Assembly: GCF_900105215.1 (NCBI RefSeq)
Contig: NZ_FOIP01000001.1
Span: 3,226,501 to 3,290,500 of the forward strand
Direction of reading: 5' to 3'
Length of the DNA stretch: 64,000 bases
From: Lacrimispora sphenoides
GTDB taxonomy: Bacteria; Bacillota; Clostridia; Lachnospirales; Lachnospiraceae
Shown: in pieces, positions 1-8,360 of the stretch
Position numbering within the stretch: the stretch's first letter is position 1
Layout of the letters: the number at the start of each line of letters is the position of its first letter
Position numbers and translations under genes: made by a program
Notes under the pieces: generated by a model
The model's database searches: none
The model's input: the letters and a program-made list of their open reading frames with translations, nothing else
What the model was told of the DNA's origin: nothing

Positions 1-399
1 ATGAGAAAATTACCAGTATTCGTTTTAGCAGCAGCAACCGTACTTACTGTAGCAGGTGTACCTATGACCGCTCAGGCAGCAACCTGCTCGGTGTCAACAA
101 GCAATTGCATTAACCTTTCAAACTGTTTTGGACAGTCTGGGGATCTTAACAGCATCTTAAGCAAGCTTGGCTGCAACAGCGGCAACGGTAATAGCTGCAG
201 CAACGGTACGGACTGTACTACTGGTTCCAACTGCGCCAATGGTTCCAACTGCTCCAACGGTTCCACTTGCACAAAGGGAGCTACCTGCTCTGGCGGTAAC
301 TGTTCCAACAGCAAGAACAGCAGCTCTTGTTCTAAGACTAAGGGTGCAACCACAAACAATAGCCGTCAGTGCAAGTCATCTTACGGATATTGGAGATAA
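1..399 (+). CDS. Secreted cysteine-repeat protein
   Basis: A 132-residue protein with a clear signal peptide: Lys/Arg near the N terminus, a hydrophobic stretch to about residue 24, and an AQA-A cleavage-like site. The mature part, from about residue 60, is a run of short Asn/Gly/Ser units with a Cys every six residues (pattern C-x5-C, unit NGSxC), which could form a disulfide-stapled solenoid. I recognise no enzymatic family. The ATG is the first base of the window, so a more upstream start cannot be excluded, although the signal peptide begins properly here. A strong terminator follows, so it is probably monocistronic. Confidence 0.7.
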   Translation: MRKLPVFVLAAATVLTVAGVPMTAQAATCSVSTSNCINLSNCFGQSGDLNSILSKLGCNSGNGNSCSNGTDCTTGSNCANGSNCSNGSTCTKGATCSGGNCSNSKNSSSCSKTKGATTNNSRQCKSSYGYWR

Positions 400-419
400 T
401 TATTTTTACGTTTTTTAAT

Positions 420-449
420 GGGTCGGATCCTATGTGTCCGGCCCCTTTT
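420..449 (+). terminator. Intrinsic terminator of the Cys-repeat gene
   Basis: An 8-bp stem (GGGTCGGA pairing with TCCGGCCC, one T-G wobble) is followed by TTTT, 20 bases after the stop codon. Confidence 0.75.
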
Positions 450-473
450 CTATGAATCTTTGGATTTTGCATT

Positions 474-516
474 AAAAAAACAGCCATAAGGCCAATTCCG
501 GCTTGTGACTGTTTTT
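474..516 (-). terminator. Bidirectional terminator
   Basis: A hairpin flanked by A and T runs (AAAACAG... CTGTTTTT) sits just past the stop of the 50-residue minus-strand gene and past the terminator of the plus-strand gene, so it can serve both strands. Confidence 0.6.
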
Positions 517-528
517 CTTGAATAATAA

Positions 529-681
529 TCAACTTCCTTCGTTTACAATTTCCTCCAAAATATGGATCAAATCGTAAATGGTGTTAATTTGTACGTTTCG
601 CTCCAGGATTTCATTTTTTAAGTCGATAGAAAGAGTCTCGAATTTGGCCTGGACTGCAGGAGCTATATATGACATATTCAT
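529..681 (-). CDS. Small hypothetical protein (50 aa)
   Basis: An open frame starting MNMSYIAPAV, with ribosome site GAGGTG directly upstream of the ATG, and ending shortly before a terminator. The protein is acidic and helix-prone with the tail ILEEIVNEGS. It has no transmembrane segment or recognisable domain. The good ribosome site and matching terminator make it a likely real gene. Function unknown. Confidence 0.6.
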   Translation of the reverse strand: MNMSYIAPAVQAKFETLSIDLKNEILERNVQINTIYDLIHILEEIVNEGS

Positions 682-779
682 CACCTCATTTTATGATGCG
701 CAGCAGTGGATTGTATTATGCGTAAGAACGCTGTTTTTACATAAATCTTATATCGGCAGACCATACTATTGGTGAGGTG

Positions 780-938
780 ATGGAAATGGAGAAGAATAAC
801 CAGGAAAAGCTTTCCCAGAAAAATAAAAGTGAAATGAATCACGGCATGTCAGAAAAGGGCAAGCCGGAAAATCAGAATCAGACACATAATTCCCGCCGGG
901 AAGGCATGGGACCAAATACAAAAAGAAGGTCGGATTAA
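780..938 (+). CDS. Small hydrophilic hypothetical protein (52 aa)
   Basis: The start MEMEKNNQEKLSQ is preceded by GGTGAGGTG. The protein is extremely polar (Lys, Asn, Gln, Glu) and ends GMGPNTKRRSD. The composition recalls minor small spore proteins of Clostridia, but I cannot place it in a family and claim no function. It ends just before a strong stem-loop. Confidence 0.6.
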   Translation: MEMEKNNQEKLSQKNKSEMNHGMSEKGKPENQNQTHNSRREGMGPNTKRRSD

Positions 939-942
939 TCTT

Positions 943-983
943 AAAAGGGGTGGAAACCAGATGCCATGGTTTCCTCCCCTTTG
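943..983 (+). terminator. Stem-loop after the 52-aa gene
   Basis: A long stem, AAAGGGGTGGAAACCA against TGGTTTCCTCCCCTTT, with only a short T run. Probably a terminator or mRNA 3' end. Confidence 0.6.
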
Positions 984-984
984 A

Positions 985-1550
985 GGTTTCATATTTATGA
1001 TCGGGCAGTTTTACAGGACTCCTATCAGAAGCATTAGAAAAGAAGACATAACCAAAATGAGTTATCTGTCATTGGTAGGGCGGCGGCTGAGAGTTGTTAT
1101 TGCCTCTTTCTGCTGCTGCTTTGATAAGTCGTTCTGTAATATTAATATATGTACTTATACCGATTATGTGAACAAGCTGAAAGTGCACGTAAAAAGGGAA
1201 GGGCGGAAGCAGAGCAAAGGAGAACTTCCGCCCCATGATGTTACATATATACTAACGGAAACAAATTTGTTTTGTGACGCAAATTAAAGAATTTTGTATA
1301 TTACCATAAAGTTGTGACCAGCCGGAGCCGGAATTTGATGATCGTCTGCAGAAGATAACTGATTCCTGGTCTTTGGCAAAGGGAGTCTTTTTGCATAATA
1401 AGTGCTTTATCATACCACGTTCAGCAGCATGACGCAAGGTGGTTGGAAGAGCTGTAAAGATTGCAGAAAACAGTTAGATCAAGTGGAACGGATGGTACAA
1501 GCCATCAAATGAGACAACGGAGAAAATTATTGAATTTTGCTATATGTAAT
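985..1550. other. Gene-free stretch with one hairpin
   Basis: I see no convincing gene here. The one clear structure is a hairpin at 1201-1233 (GGGCGGAAG with CTTCCGCCC, 15-base loop). The open frames across 997-1437 lack ribosome sites and show no protein-like composition. Confidence 0.4.
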
Positions 1551-1715
1551 TTAATGTTTTTGAAAGTAGCTTTTGCGAAATAATAAGCTTAAAGATATCC
1601 CCATGATTAACCCTATTCCCAAATTGTTTATAACAGCAGCGAATATCAGGCCCAGACTGAGTCCCAGCGTCAGACAGTCTTGATAGGAACTGTCCCTATT
1701 ATTTGAATTTAGCAT
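1551..1715 (-). CDS. Small glycine-zipper membrane protein (54 aa)
   Basis: The ribosome site AAAGAGGT lies 7 bases before the ATG. A polar N terminus (MLNSNNRDSSYQ) is followed by two short hydrophobic helices rich in GxxxG-type spacing (LGLSLGLIFAAV and NLGIGLIMGISLSLLF) and a basic tail. This resembles many unnamed two-helix membrane proteins of Firmicutes. Function unknown. Confidence 0.6.
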   Translation of the reverse strand: MLNSNNRDSSYQDCLTLGLSLGLIFAAVINNLGIGLIMGISLSLLFRKSYFQKH

Positions 1716-1851
1716 CGTATGTACCTCTTTAGCATTTTTAAATATCTTACATCAGTTTTTGTATGAAGTACACTGGTATTTTATGAGAATGCAAAGACAG
1801 AACACCTGGCGAAAGCCGGTTATATCTAAAAGGAAAGCAGGGATTTAAGGA

Positions 1852-1882
1852 GGTGAAATAGCCGTAGAAGGGCTATTTCACC
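1852..1882 (-). terminator. Terminator overlapping the GNAT gene end
   Basis: A 12-bp perfect stem (GGTGAAATAGCC with GGCTATTTCACC) overlaps the stop codon of the minus-strand GNAT gene. Confidence 0.55.
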
Positions 1883-2145
1883 AAATCATTATATTCAGGA
1901 TGTTTTTCGAACCATTTAATCGCATAGGAGCATGTCAGGATGGCTTTTTTATTTTCGGACCGTAATTGTTTTGCTACGGCCTCCATAAGTTGTCCTGCCA
2001 CACCCTGGCCTCTGAGAGAATCATCTACATAGGTATGATTGATATTTACGGTATTCTGGTCAACTGCTGGAAAAGTAACCTCAGCAAGTAAGTTGTTATC
2101 GGAATGATAGAGATCGATTTTGTTTGAATCGTAAGTGAATTCCAT
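1873..2145 (-). CDS. Small GNAT-family N-acetyltransferase (YjdJ/YidJ-like)
   Basis: A 90-residue minimal GNAT fold. The acetyl-CoA loop region shows the Arg/Gln-x-x-Gly-x-Gly pattern as RGQGVAGQL, preceded by a beta strand, NINHTYVDDSLRG, typical of the COG2388 'predicted acetyltransferase' group. The start is chosen at MEFTYD because AGGAGG lies 8 bases upstream; a longer frame upstream has no ribosome site. Such proteins probably acetylate a small amine or protein; the substrate is unknown. It stands alone and ends in a hairpin. Confidence 0.75.
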   Translation of the reverse strand: MEFTYDSNKIDLYHSDNNLLAEVTFPAVDQNTVNINHTYVDDSLRGQGVAGQLMEAVAKQLRSENKKAILTCSYAIKWFEKHPEYNDLVK

Positions 2146-2275
2146 ATGCGCTACCTCCTGTTTTTGTAATAAAGCCATTATATCATTTACAATATGTGAC
2201 ATCAAGGATAACAAAGAATTAATAGGTGAAGCCCAAAGAGAGCCCTAAAGATACTACGGATTTCAGGGGGGAGAG

Positions 2276-2313
2276 TAAAATAAATAGGTGGGCTTCGGAT
2301 TTCCGGGCCCACC
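2276..2313 (-). terminator. Terminator of the ku-ligase operon
   Basis: A GGTGGGC / GCCCACC stem with an inner CGGA/TCCG extension, followed on the minus strand by TATTTATTTT, directly after the ligase stop. Confidence 0.75.
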
Positions 2314-2315
2314 TT

Positions 2316-3239
2316 TTATACCTTACATTCTATGGCTGGCTTATCATCTCGTATACCTTTGAATACAGGCTGCCTAAAGCCTTCTTTTTCAGTAGGCATT
2401 GATTCCACGATACAAACGAGTTCCGGGGCCAGCCAAACACAATCATCGTTTCCTGGTGGTACATAACCGAAAGGGGAGTAATCGATCACTTTATATTTAT
2501 GCTCTTTTAATACTCTTAAGCTTACACCGAGTGTAACATGACCCTTATATACAAGTACATCATCATCGTATTGGCCAAGAACCATGCTGGTCATATTATT
2601 TTCTTTCGGAATGTATCCGCAGATCACACAATCGTCTGTGGACATTATTTTACATTTTACCCAGTCTTTGGTTCGTTTACCTTGCCAATAAAGACTGTCT
2701 TTTCTTTTTGCAACGGTTCCTTCGAGACCTTTTTCTTTAACAAGTTCAAATAATTTTATTCCATCATTTTCTATAAATCTTGAAACGGAGATTAAATGAT
2801 TTTCAATTACAACATCAGTAAGATATTTTTTTCTCTCCATTAAGGGGAGCATAGTAATATCCTTATCTTTATAGTATAAGATGTCATAAGCGATGACACT
2901 GGCCGGATATTTATCGGCGGCTAATTTTATTTTAAATGAATTACTCATCAACGCTCGTTTTTGCACCTCATAGAAATCAGGGATGCCATTTTTGAGTACA
3001 AGCAACTCGTGGTCAATGATGCATTTCGTTTTAACCTGTCTATAAAGACTTTCCAGCTCTGGGAATATGGGAATCATTAGTTTGTTTCTCTTGTTTCTCA
3101 TATCTGTTTTTGTGTCCAAAAAAGACAAAGTCCTGATCCCGTCCCATTTTATCTCGTAGATAAAATTTGGAGAATCAAATGGTTCTACCATTTCCGAAAT
3201 CAGCATCGGGCTTATATTCCTGCTTTCAAAAATATCCAT
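2316..3239 (-). CDS. ligD: ATP-dependent DNA ligase, LigD ligase-domain type (host NHEJ)
   Basis: Seals DNA nicks and breaks with ATP as the end-joining partner of Ku. It has 307 residues: an adenylation domain with the nucleophilic Lys31 in motif I (KWDGIR), motif III-like region DHELLVL, motif IV-like EGTVAKRK, motif V WVKCKI, then an OB-fold C-terminal domain. It is a stand-alone ligase domain with no polymerase or phosphoesterase part. The usual DGE of motif III is DHE here. The ATG overlaps the ku stop codon (TAATG), so the two are translationally coupled. A close paralogue lies in the prophage at 10318-11250. Confidence 0.88.
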   Translation of the reverse strand: MDIFESRNISPMLISEMVEPFDSPNFIYEIKWDGIRTLSFLDTKTDMRNKRNKLMIPIFPELESLYRQVKTKCIIDHELLVLKNGIPDFYEVQKRALMSNSFKIKLAADKYPASVIAYDILYYKDKDITMLPLMERKKYLTDVVIENHLISVSRFIENDGIKLFELVKEKGLEGTVAKRKDSLYWQGKRTKDWVKCKIMSTDDCVICGYIPKENNMTSMVLGQYDDDVLVYKGHVTLGVSLRVLKEHKYKVIDYSPFGYVPPGNDDCVWLAPELVCIVESMPTEKEGFRQPVFKGIRDDKPAIECKV

Positions 3240-4015
3240 TATGCCAGCCCTTTGTTACTCTTTGTCATTTCAACTGTCTTCTTCATCGCTTCCATCAAAT
3301 CGATGATGTTGTTTGGACTCTCTTTGTCAACATTTACTATCTCTTTTCCGGCAATTTTAGATTCAATTGCTTGCCGAAGTTTTTCCTGATATTCATCATG
3401 ATATAAACCTGGGTCAAAAGCAGATGTCATAGAGTCAATCATTGTCTTTGCCATTTCAACTTCTGGATCACTGACCTCTACTTTTGCTGATGCTACGGGC
3501 ACCGCCTGTATTTCGGCCTGATAATAAAGAGTTTTTGCAATGATTCCTTCGTTTGTCGGATATAATACGATAAGGCTTTCTGTTGTACCCAGGACGGTTT
3601 TTGCAATTCCCACTTTTTCCTGGGCTAACATTGCCTGTCTTAATAGTTCGAATGCTTTTTCTGCTCCCGGTTCCGGGACAACATAATAGTTTTTTTCATA
3701 AAATATTTGATCTACATCAGACAACATCGCAAAATGTTCTATGTGTATTGTCTTGTCTTTCTTTGTTTTTATTTTTTCCAGTTCATCTTCCGTGAAAGTC
3801 ACATATTTACCCTTTTCGTATTCATACCCCTTTATAATTTCATTGCTTGTTACTTCTTTATTGCATGAAGGACATATTTTCTTTTGTCTTACTCGTTCGT
3901 GGGTATCTTTACAGAGTTGATTGAAACTTACTGATATATCTTTTGTTGTTTTGTATAATCCCACCGGTATATAAAGTAAACCTACGCTTATTGCACTTTT
4001 ATGAGCTATGGCCAT
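3239..4015 (-). CDS. ku: Ku protein, bacterial NHEJ end-binding factor
   Basis: Bacterial Ku homodimers ring DNA ends and recruit the LigD-type ligase. The 258-residue protein starts MAIAHKSAISVGLLYIPVGLY, the typical Ku opening. It has a Cys pair (CPSC, about residues 52-55), a core with VVPEPGAEKAFELL and AQEKVGIAKTVL, and ends in a Lys-rich tail for ligase contact. The length is normal for the family. It is the first gene of a two-gene operon with ligD, and a clean AGGCG-type ribosome site precedes the ATG. Confidence 0.92.
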   Translation of the reverse strand: MAIAHKSAISVGLLYIPVGLYKTTKDISVSFNQLCKDTHERVRQKKICPSCNKEVTSNEIIKGYEYEKGKYVTFTEDELEKIKTKKDKTIHIEHFAMLSDVDQIFYEKNYYVVPEPGAEKAFELLRQAMLAQEKVGIAKTVLGTTESLIVLYPTNEGIIAKTLYYQAEIQAVPVASAKVEVSDPEVEMAKTMIDSMTSAFDPGLYHDEYQEKLRQAIESKIAGKEIVNVDKESPNNIIDLMEAMKKTVEMTKSNKGLA

Positions 4016-4060
4016 GATATCGCCTCCTTTTTGCTATTGTTTGAAAAAACGAGGATATTA

Positions 4061-4090
4061 TGCAATGGTTATTTAAAATTAACCATTGCA
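4061..4090. promoter_or_regulatory. Perfect palindrome upstream of ku
   Basis: An 11-12 bp inverted repeat, TGCAATGGTTA and TAACCATTGCA, around an AT-rich centre, lies 46-75 bases before the ku start. It could be a regulator's operator or a terminator for the opposite strand. Confidence 0.4.
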
Positions 4091-4121
4091 CTATTGATCG
4101 TTAGCCGGAGGAAGGGTATGA

Positions 4122-4640
4122 TTAGATATACCGCTTAACCTTACTCATGTAGTTTACATACTCTTTCCCAAATTTGTTGATGCACCATCTTTCTTCGGAA
4201 AGTATAATCCAGTGTGCAGATATTTGAAAAACAAGCAGGGATATAAGCAGCAGAATAGAATGTGTTAACAATACACAGCTTAAGAAATATATGAAATAAC
4301 CGATATACATAGGGTTACGGGAAATTTTATATATTCCGTTTGTATTTATTCCGCTTTGCCCAGGTTTTGCAAAGTTAACAGTGGCAATTATTAGAACACT
4401 GATACCTAAGAGATAGATATACAAGGCGATAAAAAACAATGGCGGTTTGGTCTGGATTTTTAAAAAAAGTGAATATAAGATAATAAAAGCGTTTGAAAAC
4501 TGGTAAAAGAGGTAGGCAGCCTTTTCTCTGCCCTCTAATGGGGCAAAGAATGCGGCACGGCTTAACGCGTCTTTATTCATCATTTTTAACAAGCCGAACC
4601 TTATGAGAAAGATAGGTATTATTAATAGAAATGCATTCAT
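4122..4640 (-). CDS. Isoprenylcysteine carboxyl methyltransferase-family membrane protein
   Basis: A 172-residue integral membrane protein with four to five helices. Its C-terminal half carries the family signature: GIYKISRNPMYIGYF, then a helix, then the SEERW and FGKEYVNYM motifs that bind S-adenosylmethionine in the ICMT/PEMT superfamily. Bacterial members methylate lipid or small-molecule substrates at the membrane; the true substrate cannot be inferred here. It is not tightly coupled to neighbours. Confidence 0.78.
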   Translation of the reverse strand: MNAFLLIIPIFLIRFGLLKMMNKDALSRAAFFAPLEGREKAAYLFYQFSNAFIILYSLFLKIQTKPPLFFIALYIYLLGISVLIIATVNFAKPGQSGINTNGIYKISRNPMYIGYFIYFLSCVLLTHSILLLISLLVFQISAHWIILSEERWCINKFGKEYVNYMSKVKRYI

Positions 4641-4731
4641 TTTAAGCGCCTCCCTCTACCTGCTGCTATCGTGTAACATTTTAGAACTTAACTTTTTACT
4701 AAATTATATCATAGCTGCTAGAAACGGTCTA

Positions 4732-5169
4732 TTAAACACGGCCGGCTCGCAGCGCAATCAATTCCCTTACATCACACAATATGTTTTCACTTGTTACGTT
4801 TATCGCCAATGATTTACCGCTTGTACCAGATTTGGTCTGAATATATAAATCTTGTGTGTATTCGTCGCAAAGGGGAATTAGCAGGTCAGCTTCGGGGGAT
4901 TCTTTTGCTCCCACATTCACGAGGGCTACGAAATACCCTTTCTTTGGGTAAAGTGAACACAATGCTTTTCCGCTTTTTTTGTATTTTACATTCCAGCCTT
5001 TCCAAAAACCTTTATCCATAGAGCAACAGCTATAAAATAATTTCGATTTTGCATTGTATGTCTGCTGTAAATGATCAGCCAGACTATCCCATAAAGGAGT
5101 ATCGACAAATTCCCTTATTTCTTTATCTAATGGTTCATGTCCGCTATTGAACAATTCACTCCACAACAT
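4732..5169 (-). CDS. DUF3788-like protein
   Basis: 145 residues. The opening on lining up FVDTPLWDSLADHLQQTY and the central strand-rich part (KGFWKGWNVKYKKSGKALCSLYPKKGYFVALV) fit the DUF3788 family, small cytoplasmic proteins found in clostridia beside AraC/GyrI-type regulators. Biochemical role unknown. It lies 8 bases downstream of the AraC regulator and is probably co-transcribed with it. Confidence 0.65.
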   Translation of the reverse strand: MLWSELFNSGHEPLDKEIREFVDTPLWDSLADHLQQTYNAKSKLFYSCCSMDKGFWKGWNVKYKKSGKALCSLYPKKGYFVALVNVGAKESPEADLLIPLCDEYTQDLYIQTKSGTSGKSLAINVTSENILCDVRELIALRAGRV

Positions 5170-5177
5170 ATAATCAC

Positions 5178-6107
5178 CTACTTTTTTTGATCAATATCTG
5201 ATATGGGTATCACCCATAATTCCATTTTGCACATTTGGGGATTTACACTTATATATTTTTCTGCTGAAAATGGCTGCGTTGATAAATTGTGTTTTGGAAG
5301 CCAAACGAGAAACAAATAATTCATGCTTTTATCTAATGCCGAAGTTATCAATTCTTCGAAACTCTCCGCTTCAAAAGAACACACGATATATTCGGCGGCA
5401 GGAAGTTCCCAAGTCACTAAATCACTATATGCAGTTGTGCCAGGAATTGCAGAAGCACCCACAAAATAGGTAAAAGTACCATCTTCATTTTCACCGAAAG
5501 AAGAAGCGGCAAACTCTATGCCGTTTGGCACAAGCCCCTTTATTCCCTCTTTTTGTTTATGAAATTTATCCCACAACAGGCCGGGCACATCAATGCCGGT
5601 TGTATCTCCCAGCGGGGTTTGCTGAGATATCGAAACTGGCGCAGAAAAACCAATGTATCGTTCTGGAACAACTATTGTTTTGCGCGATATTTCCAAAACA
5701 ATACTGTCAGTAATCAGCGGCACATTTTCGTCAATCATTGTATAGCCAAGCAATAAATCAGGTTTCATAATCTGATTCAGCCGAACAGGATTGTTGCGGT
5801 ATTCCTCTGGAGTTATTCCAAATGCGCTTTTGAATGTTTTTGTAAAATGCTCATGGCTATGAAAGCCACATTCAAGGGCAATATCCAGTATGCGCCTGCC
5901 CTTATCATCGAGCGTTTCACATGCCCTTGCAAGCCTGCGCATTTTAACGTACTCATTTACAGGACGCTTCACAAGGCGGGTAAACAGGCGTTGAAAATAG
6001 AACGGCGAAAGAGCGGCAACCCTTGAAAGTTCTTCAGGCGAATAGCTTTGCGCTAAATTGTCTTCAATGTAATCAAGTACTTTTTGGATTGATTCCCATG
6101 CGTGCAT
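5178..6107 (-). CDS. AraC-family regulator with GyrI-like effector domain
   Basis: 309 residues in two parts. Residues 8-107 hold two helix-turn-helix motifs of the AraC/XylS fold, including LSRVAALSPFYFQRLFTRLV and the signature FHSHEHFTKTFKSAFGITPEEYR. Residues about 125-305 form a GyrI-like small-molecule binding domain, as in Rob and BltR-type multidrug regulators. It probably senses a drug or metabolite and controls itself and neighbours such as the DUF3788 gene. The start is supported by GGAGGTTTT just upstream. Confidence 0.88.
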   Translation of the reverse strand: MHAWESIQKVLDYIEDNLAQSYSPEELSRVAALSPFYFQRLFTRLVKRPVNEYVKMRRLARACETLDDKGRRILDIALECGFHSHEHFTKTFKSAFGITPEEYRNNPVRLNQIMKPDLLLGYTMIDENVPLITDSIVLEISRKTIVVPERYIGFSAPVSISQQTPLGDTTGIDVPGLLWDKFHKQKEGIKGLVPNGIEFAASSFGENEDGTFTYFVGASAIPGTTAYSDLVTWELPAAEYIVCSFEAESFEELITSALDKSMNYLFLVWLPKHNLSTQPFSAEKYISVNPQMCKMELWVIPISDIDQKK

Positions 6108-6429
6108 AATAAAACCTCCATTATATATTATTATTTACTATGCTTTCATTCTATATAATAAATAAGTTGCCCGCTTGTTTGCCAATGCTCTTTTTTGATT
6201 TGGTTCATGTAACAAAGTCATAAATTTCACCACTCAATCATACCACATAGCTATAAGTCTTATCGTGATGTTAGTCTTAGGATTCATATTTGAAAAAGGT
6301 ATAGGAGAAGTTAAGCGGTCAATAGATGGTAGTGGCTATCTCTTTTCGTATGCTATTACTCTAATCAGACATAAAGTTACGCATTCCATATAAACTGCTT
6401 ATTCATTCTAAGAAAGGAATGTTTATAAT

Positions 6430-6458
6430 TTGAATTATGAAACTATATGATGTATAAT
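6430..6458 (+). promoter_or_regulatory. Sigma-A-type promoter of the GNAT gene
   Basis: TTGAAT and TATAAT are spaced by exactly 17 bases, 42 bases before the start codon of the next gene. The remainder of 6108-6430 contains nothing else I can support. Confidence 0.75.
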
Positions 6459-6500
6459 TACATGAAATATTTTTATGTATCCAGTTAAGGGGGAATATTT

Positions 6501-6953
6501 ATGTTTGAGTTTAAAGATTTTGATTATTTAACCGATGGAGAAATTGATTTAAAGATTGAAGAAAAAGCTCCATCTAATGAGGAAAAGGGTTATGTACCGG
6601 CATATAAATACAAAATTACATTACATAAATCAGACGATGGCATAGGTGCTATTGACATTCGGATCGGGGACAATGAAAACTTATATTACGGGGGGCATAT
6701 TGGCTATATGATTAAAGAAGGTTATCGAGGAAACAGTTATGCTTCAAAGGCATGTAAAATCATCAAAAATGTAGCGATTGCCCATGGGATGAATAGGCTT
6801 ATAATAACATGCAATCCAGACAACTTTCCATCACGAAAAACTTGCGAGAAAGCAGGCCTTAAACTTAAAGAAATAGTAAATTTACCACCATATAATGAAA
6901 TGTACGAAAGTGGAGAGCGACAAAAGTGTATCTATGAATGGATCTTAGGATAA
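6501..6953 (+). CDS. GNAT N-acetyltransferase, RimJ/RimL-like
   Basis: 150 residues with the GNAT order: a beta strand, HIGYMIKEGYRGNSYASKACKII (the acetyl-CoA loop R-G-x-x-Y/G-A), and the C-terminal block ITCNPDNFPSRKTCEKAGLKL that is characteristic of RimJ/RimL-type members acting on protein N termini or small amines. Substrate unknown. Preceded by a good promoter and the ribosome site AAGGGGG; followed by a terminator; monocistronic. Confidence 0.82.
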   Translation: MFEFKDFDYLTDGEIDLKIEEKAPSNEEKGYVPAYKYKITLHKSDDGIGAIDIRIGDNENLYYGGHIGYMIKEGYRGNSYASKACKIIKNVAIAHGMNRLIITCNPDNFPSRKTCEKAGLKLKEIVNLPPYNEMYESGERQKCIYEWILG

Positions 6954-6983
6954 CTATTATTTCAATTTATTGTATGTTTTGAA

Positions 6984-7013
6984 TTAAGGGAACTTTTTAA
7001 TAAGTTCCCTTAA
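6984..7013 (+). terminator. Terminator of the GNAT gene
   Basis: TTAAGGGAACTT pairs with AAGTTCCCTTAA around a short loop, 31 bases after the stop codon. Confidence 0.75.
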
Positions 7014-7194
7014 TAAATGGCAAATAATTATCACTAACAACAAATTTTAATATAGGAAAGAACCTTTTAAACCAGTCCCTTAAATGGCTTATTTTTATAC
7101 CAGGGAGGCCGGAAGGAGCATTTAAAATCAACATTAAAAAAATAAGACCCCAGTATATACAATGAAATCTTGCATCTACCAGGGTAATAAATAA

Positions 7195-7267
7195 TGGAGA
7201 CAACAGGGCTCGAACCTGCGACCCTTTACACGTCAAGCAAATGCTCTCCCAGCTGAGCTATGTCTCC
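7195..7267 (-). tRNA. tRNA-Val(GAC)
   Basis: A 73-base cloverleaf with 7-bp acceptor stem GGAGACA/TGTCTCC and discriminator A, D-arm GCTC...GAGC, anticodon loop TTGACGT (anticodon GAC, reads GUC), and T-arm GCAGG TTCGAGC CCTGT. CCA is not encoded. All conserved positions are present. It lies in the host flank; the prophage has not used it as a target. Confidence 0.95.
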
Positions 7268-7332
7268 ATAGGAGCATTGTAACTGAAAACCTGAAAAAAG
7301 GCAAGCGAAATTCTTCCATAAATTTAAAGATT

Positions 7333-7971
7333 TTACTGCAGCCAATCAAGGTGATCACACCTGCTTTGAAGCTCCATAAAAAACTTTGATATATGGAATC
7401 CATCCATGAGGGCATGATTGGCCAGGATTGTTACCGGTACCTTTAAGCTTCCCTCTGATTTGAAATACTTACCCCAGGTAATACGGGGATTGCTGTCAGC
7501 TGGAATCGGAACCGGTTGAATGATAGACGTATAGCTCACCCATGGAATGCTGGAAAAGTAGAAGAGCTGATCCTCGTCTTTCCCGTCCGAAAGAGACTGG
7601 GACTGTCTGGCCATTTCCTGCCGCTGCTTTCCATCCTTAAGATAAGCGCCAAAGGGCAGTCGGTCGTCTGCGGTGCAGTAACAATAGTTTTCGTCTTCTA
7701 AGGCAAGAGTATAGGAAGGGATACAATGGTCATATTCAATTATTCCATCTCCATGAATGCGGCGGCGGAATTCCGGGATAGAGTTGGCTGCCTGAGCGGA
7801 CGCATAAAGGAAAGTCAAATAAAAGGGCAGTTCTTTTTCTTTAATAGCGCTCATGAAATATGTAATGTCCAAATTTACGGTCATACCTACGTATGGGTAA
7901 GCGAAATTGCGGAAAAGGTTAAATTGATCTTTTCGCTGATAATGTTCCATGTCAAGATGTTGATAACTCAT
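7333..7971 (-). CDS. Chloramphenicol acetyltransferase-like enzyme (type A)
   Basis: 212 residues with the trimeric CAT fold. The C-terminal active-site motif is NHALMDGFH, where the His before ALMDG is the general base and the Asp is structural; classical CAT enzymes have HHAVCDGFH. The SYT, PWVSYTS and FYFSSIPW blocks also match. It transfers acetyl from acetyl-CoA to a hydroxyl group; such chromosomal copies may or may not confer chloramphenicol resistance. The start is at MSYQHLD because AGGAGG lies 8 bases upstream; a GTG nine bases earlier would give MYF and sits too close to the ribosome site. Confidence 0.85.
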   Translation of the reverse strand: MSYQHLDMEHYQRKDQFNLFRNFAYPYVGMTVNLDITYFMSAIKEKELPFYLTFLYASAQAANSIPEFRRRIHGDGIIEYDHCIPSYTLALEDENYCYCTADDRLPFGAYLKDGKQRQEMARQSQSLSDGKDEDQLFYFSSIPWVSYTSIIQPVPIPADSNPRITWGKYFKSEGSLKVPVTILANHALMDGFHISKFFMELQSRCDHLDWLQ

Positions 7972-8114
7972 AAAATACACCTCCTGATTTTATAAACCAA
8001 TTGCGGCATAGAGCCTTAGGGAGAGGAGCAGGTAATATGCGCAATCATGATACAAAAAAATACCGGAAACCTTATAATAATAAGGAAAACCGGCATTCTT
8101 AAGTATATTGTCAA

Positions 8115-8156
8115 TCGGAGTAACAGGATTTGAACCTGCGACCTCTCGGCCCCCAC
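8115..8156 (-). other. Left attachment junction: displaced 3' part of tRNA-Pro(GGG)
   Basis: On the minus strand the stretch reads as a tRNA from the anticodon loop onward: loop ending TGGGGG, anticodon-stem 3' strand CCGAG, variable AGGTC, T-arm GCAGG TTCAAAT CCTGT, acceptor 3' strand TACTCCG, discriminator A. The bases before the loop (ATCTC) cannot pair with CCGAG, so the 5' half is missing. This is the classic product of integration at a tRNA anticodon loop, where the intact gene is rebuilt at the other end. All sequence to the right is AT-rich phage DNA. The right junction is outside the window. Confidence 0.7.
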
Positions 8157-8290
8157 GAGATTCAAAAAGGCTGATAAAATAAGGGGTTTTGAAGACAATA
8201 TTCAAAAGGTAATCAAAAAGGTAATCACTTATTATGAAAGGAGAGTTTCGCACATCGTAAAGATTATGTATTAAAATAAGAAGTGTGGGG

Positions 8291-8319
8291 TTGACATATT
8301 TTTTATTTTAGTACATAAT
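8291..8319 (+). promoter_or_regulatory. Promoter at the prophage left end
   Basis: TTGACA and CATAAT with 17-base spacing, 42 bases before the first prophage gene. Confidence 0.65.
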
Positions 8320-8360
8320 CAAACTATTATATTATATTATATTAATAGTGAGGTAATCTT

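Noticed and set aside
6997..7415. Minus-strand open frames across the tRNA-Val gene
   Set aside because: They overlap the tRNA and the CAT 3' end and have no ribosome site.
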